Source of the DNA: Photobacterium sp. TLY01
GTDB lineage: Bacteria > Pseudomonadota > Gammaproteobacteria > Enterobacterales > Vibrionaceae
Assembly (NCBI RefSeq): GCF_021432065.1
Contig: NZ_CP090364.1
Coordinates: 1,750,601 to 1,814,600 of the forward strand
Direction of reading: 5' to 3'
Length of the DNA: 64,000 bases
In this document: positions 21,881 to 30,784 of the stretch, one piece after another
How positions within the stretch are numbered: position 1 is the stretch's first letter
Layout: the number at the start of each line of letters is the position of its first letter
Program-made: the position numbers and the translations under genes
The notes under the pieces: generated by a model
Told to the model about the DNA's origin: nothing
The model's input: the letters and a program-made list of their open reading frames with translations, nothing else
Database searches by the model: none

Positions 21881-23578
21881 ATGTCGTCCACCAAATTCAA
21901 TGACATCATCGATAAACCTACCTTTTTCGGTTCTCTCTTTTTGCTATTTGCTGTGACCTTACCTTTAGTCTTCTTTCCCGAAGCTGGTGCGGCCTGGGTA
22001 CTGAGCGCCAAAGATTTTGTAACCGATCAGCTTGGCGTGCTCTACCTGATACTCGGCCTGGGTGCGTTTCTGTTTATGGTGTACATCACCTTCAGTGATA
22101 TCGGCCAGATCAAACTGGGCACCCCGGAGGAAAACCCTGAGTTTTCCACTTTCTCCTGGGCTGCGATGCTGTTTTGCTCAGGGATTGGCGCGTCGATTCT
22201 TTACTGGTCAATGATTGAATGGGCTTACTATTATCAGACCCCGCCTTTCGACATTCCCGGCGGTACGCATGAAGCCGCCAAATGGGCCGTCACCTATGGC
22301 ATTTTTCACTGGGGCCCGCTGGCCTGGTCGATTTACCTGATCCCTGCGCTCCCGATTGCTTATTTCTATTACGTTCGTAACCACAGTGTCCTGAAAATCA
22401 GTGAAGCCTTGATGCCGGTACTGGGGGAAGAGCGAGCACGCGGCTGGCTGGGTAAGCTCATCGATGTGTTCTTTATCTTTGGGATGCTCGGCGGCGGGGC
22501 AACCACGCTCGGCCTTGCCGCGCCTTTGATCAATCAGGGCGTGCATGAGCTTTTTGGCGTGCCCAATAACCTCTATACCCGCATCGCGGTGCTGATTGTG
22601 TGTACCGCCATTTTCGGTTACAGCGCTTACGCCGGCCTGAAAAAAGGCATCCAGTTACTGTCTAATATCAACATGTGGCTGGCCGTCGGCATCTTGCTGT
22701 TTATTTTTGTAACCGGGCCCACGCTCTTCATGCTGAACACCGGTCTGGACTCGCTGGGACGGATGATCAATAACCTGTTTGAAATGGCCACCTGGACCGA
22801 ACCCTTTGCCCAGTTCCGCCAGTTCCCGGACACGCATTTCCCTCAGGACTGGACCATTTTCTATTGGGCCTGGTGGCTGGTATTCGCGCCCAGTGTGGGG
22901 CTGTTTATCGCCCGTATCTCCAAAGGGCGAACCATCAAAGCCATGGTGGTCGGCTCGATTTTTTTCGGTACTCTGGGCTGTTTTCTGTTTTTCATGATCA
23001 TGGGGAATTACGGCATTTACCTGCAACTTTCCGGGCAGTTAGATGTCATTTCCATACTGAACAATCAGGGCGCCACTGCTGCGATTTTCGCCATGCTGCA
23101 CACCCTGGCCCTCAGTAAACTGGTGGTGCTCGCCTTTACCATCCTGGCGGTGATCTTCACCGCCACCACCTTTGATTCTATTTCCTATATTCTGGCCGCC
23201 GTGGTGCAGAAAGAGATCGATGAAGAGCCGGCGCGCTGGAATCGTCTGTTCTGGGCATTTGCGCTGTCTGTCATGCCCATCACTCTGATGTTCATCGGGG
23301 GGTTAGATACCCTGCAAACCGCCAGTGTGATCGGGGGTGTTCCTTTGCTGGTTGTTGCCTTGCTGCTGTGTATTTCCATTATTCGTGCAGCGCACTTTGA
23401 CCTTCGCTATCAACCCGATTATGAGGACAAAGAAATCTATATCGAAGAATTGCCGGATGACGATCCATGGACCGAAGATGGTTCCTGGGATCAGGAAGGA
23501 CCGGAGGAGCATGGGGTGTCACATGACGATAAACCTCATATTGAGGGGGATCCGGACAGCCACCCTTCAAGGTTGTAA
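21881..23578 (+). CDS. BCCT family betaine/carnitine/choline-type transporter
   Basis: A 565-residue secondary transporter of the LeuT fold with about twelve membrane segments. Family features are the FSTFSWAAMLFCSGIGASILYW region, PPF...HWGPLAWSIY, and the substrate-site tryptophan run WTIFYWAWWLVFAPSVGLFIARISKGRT. The helix-5 segment GMLGGGATTLGLAAPL looks more like CaiT than like BetP. The C-terminal tail (about 60 residues) is unusually acidic. It imports quaternary ammonium compounds, probably for osmoprotection, but the substrate is not resolved. ATG 21881 directly follows GGAGGCCGCG, so the longer frame from 21806 is not used. Confidence 0.88.
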   Translation: MSSTKFNDIIDKPTFFGSLFLLFAVTLPLVFFPEAGAAWVLSAKDFVTDQLGVLYLILGLGAFLFMVYITFSDIGQIKLGTPEENPEFSTFSWAAMLFCSGIGASILYWSMIEWAYYYQTPPFDIPGGTHEAAKWAVTYGIFHWGPLAWSIYLIPALPIAYFYYVRNHSVLKISEALMPVLGEERARGWLGKLIDVFFIFGMLGGGATTLGLAAPLINQGVHELFGVPNNLYTRIAVLIVCTAIFGYSAYAGLKKGIQLLSNINMWLAVGILLFIFVTGPTLFMLNTGLDSLGRMINNLFEMATWTEPFAQFRQFPDTHFPQDWTIFYWAWWLVFAPSVGLFIARISKGRTIKAMVVGSIFFGTLGCFLFFMIMGNYGIYLQLSGQLDVISILNNQGATAAIFAMLHTLALSKLVVLAFTILAVIFTATTFDSISYILAAVVQKEIDEEPARWNRLFWAFALSVMPITLMFIGGLDTLQTASVIGGVPLLVVALLLCISIIRAAHFDLRYQPDYEDKEIYIEELPDDDPWTEDGSWDQEGPEEHGVSHDDKPHIEGDPDSHPSRL

Positions 23579-23645
23579 TCCTTTATTTCTGAACAGGGCC
23601 AACACAGGCTCTGACTGAGTTTTCTCCCATCACAGGAGAGCAAAT

Positions 23646-24017
23646 ATGAAATTACTGATTGGCCTGATAGGCGTCGCCGTCGCCTTTTCAGGCTTGGTGA
23701 TAGCCGCTGAGCCCAGACTGATTCTGGACTTTATCGACCGCCACAAAAAACAACTGTGGCTGCATTTTGCGGCAGTTGCTGTGCGACTGCTGATTGGCTA
23801 TTTACTGATTGAGTATGCTGACAGTACCACGATTCCTCTCGTGGTATCCGCCATCGGCTGGATATCCATTATTGCGGCGATTTTTCTGTTAATACTGGGA
23901 CGAGTAAATTTTAAAAAGCTCATCAGTTGGGCGGTTGGTCTGAACGACACTCAGGGACGACTGGCCGGTATATTCGCCACCCTGTTCGGTGCTTTTATGG
24001 TGTATATCATTTTGTAA
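23646..24017 (+). CDS. Small integral membrane protein of unknown function
   Basis: A 123-residue protein with four hydrophobic stretches, the first at the very N-terminus (LLIGLIGVAVAFSGLVIAAE) and the last at the C-terminus. No known motif is recognised. CAGGAGAGCAAAT before ATG 23646 is a good ribosome binding site. It follows the BCCT gene by 67 bp on the same strand and could be co-transcribed, but a functional link is not shown by sequence. Confidence 0.65.
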   Translation: MKLLIGLIGVAVAFSGLVIAAEPRLILDFIDRHKKQLWLHFAAVAVRLLIGYLLIEYADSTTIPLVVSAIGWISIIAAIFLLILGRVNFKKLISWAVGLNDTQGRLAGIFATLFGAFMVYIIL

Positions 24018-24056
24018 AAAATGCATGTGATTTTATGGTTATCATGCTTCGCCAGG

Positions 24057-24671
24057 CTATTGTTTCAATGTGCAGTCCAGCACTGGCGCACCATATCCCC
24101 AGGTGATTTTCGCTTCGCCCTGATGCTCCCACAGGCTTTCATTGCGTCCGACATATTTGGTGCCGCTGGCGCTTTGCTGCTGATACATCAGCGAGACACT
24201 GTCACCGCGTTCGGCAATCAGCGTCGACGGATCGGTCGGATAGTAAGTCGCGATCACTTCACTGCCCGGTTGGTCCGTACAGCGGTAAGTCACAGTCGCT
24301 GTGGCCTGAATCAAAGCATATCTGGCCTGCAGCTCAGCAATACGCCGCTGATATTCCGACTCAGTACATGACTTTTTATCATCGGCTTTCCAGCATTCAT
24401 TGCGGCCTTTCACCCAGCCTCTTTGCTCTGCTTTCAAGGTCGGGGGATGCTCATTCGTCGCTTTATCAGCAGCCTGTTGATAGACCTCAGACAGCTTGTT
24501 ATCTAACGCGGCTAATGCTTCGTCCTGACAAACCATCGCCTCAATACTGCCATCTGCCACGCCGGTGCACTCAAACGATGGCTGTGCTGCTTTCACCTGA
24601 TGATAAACCAGCACAGCTGCAGCACTGAGACTGAACACCACCCAGCCAACTCTGAATTTTCTGATTTTCAT
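24057..24671 (-). CDS. Lysozyme inhibitor with LprI (DUF1311) and MliC domains
   Basis: A 204-residue exported protein. A hydrophobic N-terminal segment (VVFSLSAAAVLVYHQVKA) serves as signal peptide or anchor. Residues about 32-115 form an LprI/DUF1311 domain with its conserved cysteines (C..VC...C...C). Residues about 120-204 form an MliC-like domain beginning YRCTDQ and ending DCTLK. Both families inhibit lysozyme in the periplasm, so the protein probably protects peptidoglycan against host or competitor muramidases. The start at 24671 follows AGGAGTCGGG; upstream codons to 24707 are not used. It converges with the small membrane protein gene. Confidence 0.82.
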   Translation of the reverse strand: MKIRKFRVGWVVFSLSAAAVLVYHQVKAAQPSFECTGVADGSIEAMVCQDEALAALDNKLSEVYQQAADKATNEHPPTLKAEQRGWVKGRNECWKADDKKSCTESEYQRRIAELQARYALIQATATVTYRCTDQPGSEVIATYYPTDPSTLIAERGDSVSLMYQQQSASGTKYVGRNESLWEHQGEAKITWGYGAPVLDCTLKQ

Positions 24672-24767
24672 CCCGACTCCTGAACGGTTCAGCCTGCTCC
24701 CCATCAACTATAGGCAATCAGAGGCTTTCCGTCAGGTATAAGGTTGCTACGCCCGCTCCGGACTGAG

Positions 24768-25190
24768 TTAATTCAGCTTACCAATGAGCGTCAGCAGTTG
24801 TGTGAGTTGTGCCGATGTCAGTCTGTCTGTCATCGCCTCAGTACCATGATTAAAACTCACCAGCGCATCCTGATAAATCTCCACACCGGTTTGAGTCAGT
24901 TTCACCAGGCTGACCCGGGCATCCCGGCTATTCTTTTCTTTTTCAACCAGATGATTTTTTTCCATCGGATTCAGAAGCCGCGTCACGCCAGATGCTGTCA
25001 GCCCGACAGTCTCCGCGAGTGCGACCCGACTCATAGATTGCTCTGCCGCTGCATAAAGCTGATGAAGGACCAGAAACTCCGACATACTGATGCCATGTGC
25101 ACTCAGCTTTCTGTCAATGGATTTCAACATTCCTGAATACCTGACTGCCAGCTCAATCATCAGCTGACCATTGATCGTCATTACAGACAT
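24768..25190 (-). CDS. MarR family transcriptional regulator
   Basis: A 140-residue winged-helix regulator. The recognition region is LAETVGLTASGVTRLLNPMEKNHLVEKEKN, followed by the wing with SRDARVSLVKLT, a MarR hallmark. It would bind DNA as a dimer and respond to small phenolic or other ligands. The start at 25190 follows GAGGTGTTT. A perfect palindrome just upstream is a likely autoregulatory operator. No obvious target gene is adjacent in the opposite direction, since the next gene belongs to the kynurenine group on the same strand. Confidence 0.85.
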   Translation of the reverse strand: MSVMTINGQLMIELAVRYSGMLKSIDRKLSAHGISMSEFLVLHQLYAAAEQSMSRVALAETVGLTASGVTRLLNPMEKNHLVEKEKNSRDARVSLVKLTQTGVEIYQDALVSFNHGTEAMTDRLTSAQLTQLLTLIGKLN

Positions 25191-25208
25191 AAACACCTCG
25201 ATATTTAG

Positions 25209-25220
25209 TTGACTAGTCAA
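25209..25220. promoter_or_regulatory. Palindromic operator upstream of the marR-type gene
   Basis: TTGACTAGTCAA is a perfect 12-bp palindrome 18 bp before the start codon of the MarR-type gene. It matches the shape of MarR/SlyA-family operators (TTGn6CAA). Confidence 0.65.
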
Positions 25221-25314
25221 GCATTGATCAATGATTGGTGTTGCATCAAGTGTTTTTTTGTTGTGCCTGAATCAATCCGTTTCCGGTGGCTTATTCGTAC
25301 CCTGCCTCATCAAT

Positions 25315-25352
25315 AAAAAAGCCGGGGCATACCATGCACCCGGCTTTTTTCC
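25315..25352. terminator. Rho-independent terminator after the NSS transporter
   Basis: AAAAAAGCCGGG pairs with CCCGGCTTTTTT around a 12-nt loop. Symmetric A and T runs allow it to work in both directions; on the minus strand it ends the symporter gene. Confidence 0.88.
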
Positions 25353-25372
25353 ACGTTACAGACGTGGAAATC

Positions 25373-26773
25373 TTATCCCATCACACCGATGGCATTCAGA
25401 AAGACCGCCAGAATGCCGACTGGCGTAATGTAGCGAATCAGGAACCGCCACAGCGTATGTGTCATCCCATTGGGCAGTTCTTCCTGCGTTGAGGTTTTCT
25501 TCATCACCCAGCCGGTAAATACTGCCATCGCCAGACCGCTCAGCGGCATGATCCAGCTACTGGTCAGATAATCCAGCACGTCGAAGAAAGTTTTTCCGTA
25601 CAGGGTATGATCCTGCCAGATATTGAATGAGAACACAGAGCCAAGACTCAGCACCCAGATACCGGCTGCTGTCATCGACCCCGCTTTCAGGCGCGAATAA
25701 CCTTTCTTTTCCGTCAGAAACGAAACAGCAGGTTCCATCAGCGAGATGGCCGATGTCAGCGCTGCAAACGACAACATAATGAAGAACAGCAAACCAACCA
25801 CCTGCCCCATTGGCATCTGACCAAAAGCAATAGGCAAAGTCACAAAAATCAGGCCCGGCCCCGCACCCGGTTCAAGGTTGTTGGCAAACACAATCGGAAA
25901 AATCGCCAGACCGGCGATCAGGGCGACCAGAGTATCCAGCACACCAATCGTCAGTACGGTTTTACCCAGTGAGACATCTTTACCCAGATACGAGCCATAC
26001 GTCATCATGCCGCCGCCAGCCAGGCTGAGTGAGAAGAACGCATGACCCAGCGCCACCAGCACACTGGTGCCGGTCAGTTTGCTGAAGTCTGGGTTAAACA
26101 TAAAATTCACCCCTTCGGCAAAATGTCCGGTTGTCATCGCATAACCGACTAAGACCAGTAAAAGCACCAGTAGTCCCGGCATCATAGTAGTGACAGCGCG
26201 CTCCAGCCCTTGCTTGACGCCTTTAATAACAATGGCCGATGTGATCAGCAGTACAACACTGCCCCAGACTGTTGTGGCAACCGGATCGCCGACAAGCCCG
26301 CCAAACATGGCACCGATGTCATCACCCGAAGCACCGTGAAAAGCGCCGGTACCTGCGGTAAAGATATAAGACACCGCCCAGCCAGCGACGACGAGGTAAA
26401 AACTGAGGAGCAAAAAGCCGGTGATCACCCCCACCCAGCCGACCAGACTCCAGTGTCGACTGACGCCGGCTTCTTTTGCCAGTGCCTTCATCGCGTCTGG
26501 CGGACTGTGTTTACCGCGCCGACCAATCATGACTTCGGCAATCAGCAGAGGGATACCAATTAACGCAATACAGAACAGGTACAAGAGTACGAAAGCACCG
26601 CCTCCGTTTTCACCTGTGATGTAGGGAAATTTCCAGATATTACCCAAGCCGACAGCCGAGCCGGTCGCCGCCAGGATAAATGCCATGCGGGTTGACCAGT
26701 TAAGTCGGCCCGTTGCGGGCATGCCACCCGCATTAGCCGCTGTATTGATTGATACGGTCGCGTTTTTTTGCAT
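25373..26773 (-). CDS. Neurotransmitter:sodium symporter (NSS/SLC6-like) family protein
   Basis: A 466-residue sodium-coupled amino-acid transporter with about eleven membrane segments. The first helix carries the NSS signature AATGSAVGLGNIWKFPYITGENGGGAF, with the unwound glycine segment that binds substrate and Na+. ATG 26773 follows AAAGGACGAACTGAG; a longer frame to 26806 lacks a site. It is the fourth minus-strand gene after kynA-kynB-kynU, 218 bp behind kynU. From this position tryptophan or kynurenine uptake is the best inference; TnaT-type NSS proteins take up tryptophan. Confidence 0.88.
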   Translation of the reverse strand: MQKNATVSINTAANAGGMPATGRLNWSTRMAFILAATGSAVGLGNIWKFPYITGENGGGAFVLLYLFCIALIGIPLLIAEVMIGRRGKHSPPDAMKALAKEAGVSRHWSLVGWVGVITGFLLLSFYLVVAGWAVSYIFTAGTGAFHGASGDDIGAMFGGLVGDPVATTVWGSVVLLITSAIVIKGVKQGLERAVTTMMPGLLVLLLVLVGYAMTTGHFAEGVNFMFNPDFSKLTGTSVLVALGHAFFSLSLAGGGMMTYGSYLGKDVSLGKTVLTIGVLDTLVALIAGLAIFPIVFANNLEPGAGPGLIFVTLPIAFGQMPMGQVVGLLFFIMLSFAALTSAISLMEPAVSFLTEKKGYSRLKAGSMTAAGIWVLSLGSVFSFNIWQDHTLYGKTFFDVLDYLTSSWIMPLSGLAMAVFTGWVMKKTSTQEELPNGMTHTLWRFLIRYITPVGILAVFLNAIGVMG

Positions 26774-26921
26774 CTCAGTTCGTCCTTTAACTTTTATAAT
26801 TATCATTCTGAACCCTGCACCGGTTTGAACACCGACGCAGCTTGCCCTGCCGGTTTACCCTCTCCGGCAAGACAGGCTCAGTGCTTCTTGTGTACGGGTT
26901 TTAATGTTATTGGTTTTGGTA

Positions 26922-26951
26922 AAACTGCTTTTGGTGAAACTGCTTTTGGTG
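26922..26951. repeat. Two perfect 15-bp tandem repeats between kynU and the symporter gene
   Basis: AAACTGCTTTTGGTG occurs twice head to tail (26922-26936 and 26937-26951), with a further TTTTGGT just before. It sits in the 218-bp gap. It may be a slippage product or a paired binding site. Confidence 0.6.
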
Positions 26952-26991
26952 GTACAGCTGACTATACACATAGCCAATGCTGCCGCTGGTA

Positions 26992-28233
26992 TCAGGTTAC
27001 TGCGGTCAGCTTTTTGAACGCCGCCTGATCCCAGAGATCGTTAGCCATGATATCGACCAGCGCATCTACGCAATCCCACAGATCGACATAGCGAACGTAT
27101 AACGGTGTGAAGCCGAAACGAAGAATGTTCGGTGCACGAAAATCGCCGATGACATTGCGTGCAATCAAGGCCTGCATGATGGCAAAGCCCTGCTCATGCG
27201 TCAGGGAGACCTGACTGCCCCGTACCGCCGGGTCTTTTGATGACGCCACCCCGAAGCCGTACTGACTGCAGCGCTGTTCAACAAGTTCAATAAACAACTG
27301 ACCCATGTGAAGGGATTTTTCACGAATCTGATGCATATCGGCCGAGGCCATGATATCTACCCCCACTTCCAGCAGGCTGGCACCAACGACGGGCGTGGTA
27401 CCGCACAAGGTACGTGCAATACCCGGTGCCGCTTCATAGTCATCGCGCATCGCAAAAGGATTGGCGTGACCAAACCAGCCACTGAGCGGTTGCTGCAACT
27501 GTGCCTGATGGCGCTTGGCAACAAACAGGAAACCCGGTGCACCAGGGCCACCGTTGAGATATTTGTAACCACAGCCAATGGCAAAATCAGCACCCACCCT
27601 GTTCAGTTCAACCGGCACAGCGCCTGTGCTGTGGCTGAGATCCCAGATCACCAGGGCGCCTTTTTCATGAGCACGGGCTGTAATGGCCGCCATATCAAAC
27701 ATGGCGCCACTCTTGTAGTGCACATGGGTCAGCACCACGACAGCCGTATCTTCATCGATGGCATCCAGAATGTTCTCGCGATGCTCAGTCACCAGACGCA
27801 CTTTGCCGTCCAGAAACTGTTCCAGTCCTTGCAAGATATAAAGATCCGTCGGGAAATTACCTGGTTCAGACAGTATCTTATGGCGACCTGCATTCAGTTT
27901 TACCGCTGCCGCCGCCATCTTGAACAGATTGACAGAGGTGGAGTCCGCCACGATCACTTCACCTTCGTCAGCCCCAATCAGACCGGCAATTTTATCTCCC
28001 ACCCGCTGCGGTATGCGGATCCAATCGTGGGTGTTCCAGCTGCGGATCAATCCCTGCCCCCACTGCTCTTCCACCACTTGCCGTGCTTTTTCTTTTGCTG
28101 CCTTAGGTAACACGCCCAGGGAATTACCGTTGAGATAAATGTGCCCGGCGGGCAAATCAAACTGATCTCGATACGCTGCCAGAGGATCATCGCGATCCAG
28201 TGCTTCAAAGTAGGCTCTGTTGAGTGTTTGCAT
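26992..28233 (-). CDS. kynU: Kynureninase
   Basis: A 413-residue PLP-dependent fold-type-I enzyme that cleaves L-kynurenine to anthranilate and alanine. Visible are the early YLNGNSLG motif, the VIWDLSHSTGAVPVEL segment with the Asp that contacts the PLP nitrogen, and the Schiff-base lysine in GCGYKYLNGGPGAPGF. ATG 28233 follows AGGAGTCATTGAAC, so the longer frame to 28302, which would overlap kynB, is rejected. Third gene of the tryptophan-to-anthranilate operon. Confidence 0.95.
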   Translation of the reverse strand: MQTLNRAYFEALDRDDPLAAYRDQFDLPAGHIYLNGNSLGVLPKAAKEKARQVVEEQWGQGLIRSWNTHDWIRIPQRVGDKIAGLIGADEGEVIVADSTSVNLFKMAAAAVKLNAGRHKILSEPGNFPTDLYILQGLEQFLDGKVRLVTEHRENILDAIDEDTAVVVLTHVHYKSGAMFDMAAITARAHEKGALVIWDLSHSTGAVPVELNRVGADFAIGCGYKYLNGGPGAPGFLFVAKRHQAQLQQPLSGWFGHANPFAMRDDYEAAPGIARTLCGTTPVVGASLLEVGVDIMASADMHQIREKSLHMGQLFIELVEQRCSQYGFGVASSKDPAVRGSQVSLTHEQGFAIMQALIARNVIGDFRAPNILRFGFTPLYVRYVDLWDCVDALVDIMANDLWDQAAFKKLTAVT

Positions 28234-28261
28234 GTTCAATGACTCCTGATTTATCCGATGA

Positions 28262-28891
28262 CTAGACAACACTGCGCAACAGTGCGCGTACCGGGGACGC
28301 ATCTAGTGAATCCAGTTTTAACGGCGGTGCGATCAGCTCATACGCTCCGGCGGGAACATCATCCAAGACCAGACCTTCGAGTATCGCCATGCGATGACGT
28401 TTAATCGCATTGTGGGCACGCATGGTTTTCGAAGTCTGCGGGTCCAGTGACGGGCTGTCGATGCCAATCAGACAAGCGCCACGCTCTGCAAGTAAGTCGA
28501 TGGTCTCTGAGGCTACCGCCGTAAAATCAGACCGCCACTCATGGTGCGGGAACTGCCGGTAGGTTCTGAAAATCACCCGTTCGACCTGATCCGGCAGTTG
28601 ATCGATAATGTCCTGCGGTTTGACCCAGCCGACGGCCTGGGTGGCATCAATCACCACACACGGGCCGATGTAATAATCCAGGCTGACCGCTTCCATGGTT
28701 TTCCCCTGAGCATCGTAATGCGCAGGCGCATCGGCATGCGTGCCTGAGTGACACGACAGAGAAAACTGACCCACATTGACCGGGCATTCCTCGCTCATTT
28801 CCCAGTGGAAGTGTGAAGAAAATGCTGTATCGCCCGGCCAGACCGGCAAGCCCGGCCGCAGTGTTTGCGAAATATCCCAGATTTTAGCCAT
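28262..28891 (-). CDS. kynB: Kynurenine formamidase (arylformamidase), metal-dependent
   Basis: A 209-residue member of the cyclase-like metal-dependent hydrolases. It hydrolyses N-formylkynurenine to kynurenine and formate. The zinc-binding HSGTHADAPAHYD motif is intact near residue 50, and the product begins IWDISQTLRPGLPVWPGD as in KynB proteins. Its start codon overlaps the end of kynA by 8 bp, and kynU starts 28 bp after its stop. Confidence 0.94.
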   Translation of the reverse strand: MAKIWDISQTLRPGLPVWPGDTAFSSHFHWEMSEECPVNVGQFSLSCHSGTHADAPAHYDAQGKTMEAVSLDYYIGPCVVIDATQAVGWVKPQDIIDQLPDQVERVIFRTYRQFPHHEWRSDFTAVASETIDLLAERGACLIGIDSPSLDPQTSKTMRAHNAIKRHRMAILEGLVLDDVPAGAYELIAPPLKLDSLDASPVRALLRSVV

Positions 28892-29762
28892 GCTTCGGCC
28901 CCTCAATTGAGGTACGCACCGACCACAATTCAGGGAAGAATTGCAGCTCAAGCGCTTTATTGAGGTATTTCACCCCCGACGTACCGCCAGTACCGCGACG
29001 ATAGCCAATAATGCGCTCAACCGTTTTCATGTGGCTGAAACGCCATTTCTGGAAATTGAATTCCATGTCGACCAGCTTTTCGGCCAGCTCATAAAGATCC
29101 CAGTATTCATTGCTGTTGTTGTAGATTTCCGCCCAGATACGTTCAATGGCTTCGCTGGCCTGATAAGGCTGGGAGAAGTCCCGGTCAAGGTGAGACTGAG
29201 GCACATCAAATCCACGTGCTTTCAGCAACTGCAGCGTGATGTCATAAATGCTGGGTGCATGAAGAACAGACTTCAGGTGATCGTAATATTTCGGGTGGGC
29301 GCGGTGCGCCTGAATCATGGCCTCATTTTTATTACCCAGCAGAAATTCCAGTTCGCGGTACTGATAAGACTGGAAACCCGAACTCTGGCCCAGTTCATCG
29401 CGGAAGCTGGCATAATCAGCCGGCGTCATGGTTGCCAGCACCTCCCAGGCATTCAGCATCTGAGACTGAATGCGTGCCATCCGGCTCATCATTTTAAAGG
29501 CTGGACGCAGCTTATCCTGGCGAATATTCTCCACCGCCCCATATGCTTCATGCAGACAAAGCTTCATCCACAGTTCAGACACTTGATGGATGACCACAAA
29601 TAACATTTCGTCGTGCTGTTGGGTCACCGGATGCTGGCAGGAGAGTAATGGCCCCAGAGCGAGATACTGCCCGTAGCTCATGTCCTGATCCCAATGCACT
29701 TTTTCATTGTCCAGGTCCACTTTCAGCGTGGGCGCAGTCTGATTTTTATCCATTTTGTTCAT
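28884..29762 (-). CDS. kynA: Tryptophan 2,3-dioxygenase
   Basis: A 292-residue heme enzyme that oxidises L-tryptophan to N-formylkynurenine, the first step of the pathway. The substrate-contact segment YGQYLALGPLLSCQHP is near residue 30, and QVSELWMKL and the C-terminal HMKTVERIIGYRRGTGGTSGVKYL include the heme-ligand histidine region. ATG 29762 with AAGGAAATA upstream is chosen; the next ATG is at 29753. First gene of kynABU, divergent from a LysR regulator. Confidence 0.95.
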   Translation of the reverse strand: MNKMDKNQTAPTLKVDLDNEKVHWDQDMSYGQYLALGPLLSCQHPVTQQHDEMLFVVIHQVSELWMKLCLHEAYGAVENIRQDKLRPAFKMMSRMARIQSQMLNAWEVLATMTPADYASFRDELGQSSGFQSYQYRELEFLLGNKNEAMIQAHRAHPKYYDHLKSVLHAPSIYDITLQLLKARGFDVPQSHLDRDFSQPYQASEAIERIWAEIYNNSNEYWDLYELAEKLVDMEFNFQKWRFSHMKTVERIIGYRRGTGGTSGVKYLNKALELQFFPELWSVRTSIEGPKHG

Positions 29763-29878
29763 CAAGTATTTCCTTGCCTGTCAGAGGCTATTGACCATTC
29801 ATTTATTAGTTTACGAAAGGCCTTTTTAACTGTAAATTTCATAAAATATTCAAAACTCATTAACTTTTTTCATACATC
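29763..29878. promoter_or_regulatory. Divergent control region of kynA and the lysR-type gene
   Basis: A 116-bp AT-rich divergent region. It contains AAAGGCCTTT (29816-29825), a perfect 10-bp palindrome, flanked by GTTTAC and TGTAAA that form a wider dyad. A LysR-type regulator commonly binds such a region; the exact site is a guess. Confidence 0.45.
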
Positions 29879-30784
29879 ATGGCTACAAAAATCAGTACAA
29901 GACACTTGCAAATGATCATGGCTGTGGCAAAGGCAGGGAATGTGTCGGAAGCGGCCAGTCAGATTGGTCTGACGCAATCTGCGCTCAGCCACCGCATTCG
30001 TGAAGCAGAGCGATTGTTAAATACTGAGCTGTTTTACCGGCAGCATAAGAAACTGATTCCGACCAGTGCCGGCAAACGGCTGCTGCTCTCAGCCACCGTG
30101 GTTCTCAGCGAGCTGGAAAGGGCTGAAAACGACATCGACAAACTGTCGGTAGGGATAGAGCATGTGATTCGGGTGGGGAATGAAGCCTACGGTGGTTACC
30201 ATTGGCTACCGCCTTTCATCAAGCTGTTTAATCAGGACTTTCCCAGCTATTCAGTTGAGATTATTCCCGATGTCTCTCTCGACCCGTTTACGGCTTTACG
30301 CAACGGGACGATCGACATTTCGATTGTCTCCGGCACGGTGACCCAGACGGGCTTCCGGGTGCTGAAACTGTTTCGGGATGAAATGATCGCTGTGATGCAC
30401 AAAGACCATCCCAATGCCGACAAAGCCTGGCTGACGCCGCAGGAAATCGCCGCCGACACTTACATTACTTATCACACCACACCCGGTCCCGGGCGCGAGT
30501 ACGAACAACTGTTCAGCCCGAATCACCTGTTGCCGCCGAAAGTCATCCGGGCTGGCGTGACCGAAGCGGTCGTGGAATTTGTCAGAGCGGGTATGGGGAT
30601 AACCATCATGCCGAGTTGGGTGATCAAACCCTACCTGAAATGTGGCGAGTTGCGGACTGCCCGGGTTACAGAGCAAGGGCTCTACCTGAACTGGCAAGCC
30701 CTGATTCGAAAGGATGAACGCTCAGATTCGCCCATCGTGACCTTTGCTAAAGCGCTGAAGCGGACGGATCTGCCGGCGCTTTAA
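29879..30784 (+). CDS. LysR-type regulator of the kynurenine operon (inferred)
   Basis: A 301-residue LysR-family protein. The winged helix-turn-helix is at residues 8-65 (AASQIGLTQSALSHRIREAE) and the effector domain fills the rest. Sequence character is close to MetR-like regulators. It is transcribed divergently from kynABU with only 116 bp between start codons, the usual arrangement for a LysR regulator and its target, so control by tryptophan or kynurenine is inferred. Its 3' end overlaps the convergent GNAT gene by 38 bp. Confidence 0.85.
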   Translation: MATKISTRHLQMIMAVAKAGNVSEAASQIGLTQSALSHRIREAERLLNTELFYRQHKKLIPTSAGKRLLLSATVVLSELERAENDIDKLSVGIEHVIRVGNEAYGGYHWLPPFIKLFNQDFPSYSVEIIPDVSLDPFTALRNGTIDISIVSGTVTQTGFRVLKLFRDEMIAVMHKDHPNADKAWLTPQEIAADTYITYHTTPGPGREYEQLFSPNHLLPPKVIRAGVTEAVVEFVRAGMGITIMPSWVIKPYLKCGELRTARVTEQGLYLNWQALIRKDERSDSPIVTFAKALKRTDLPAL

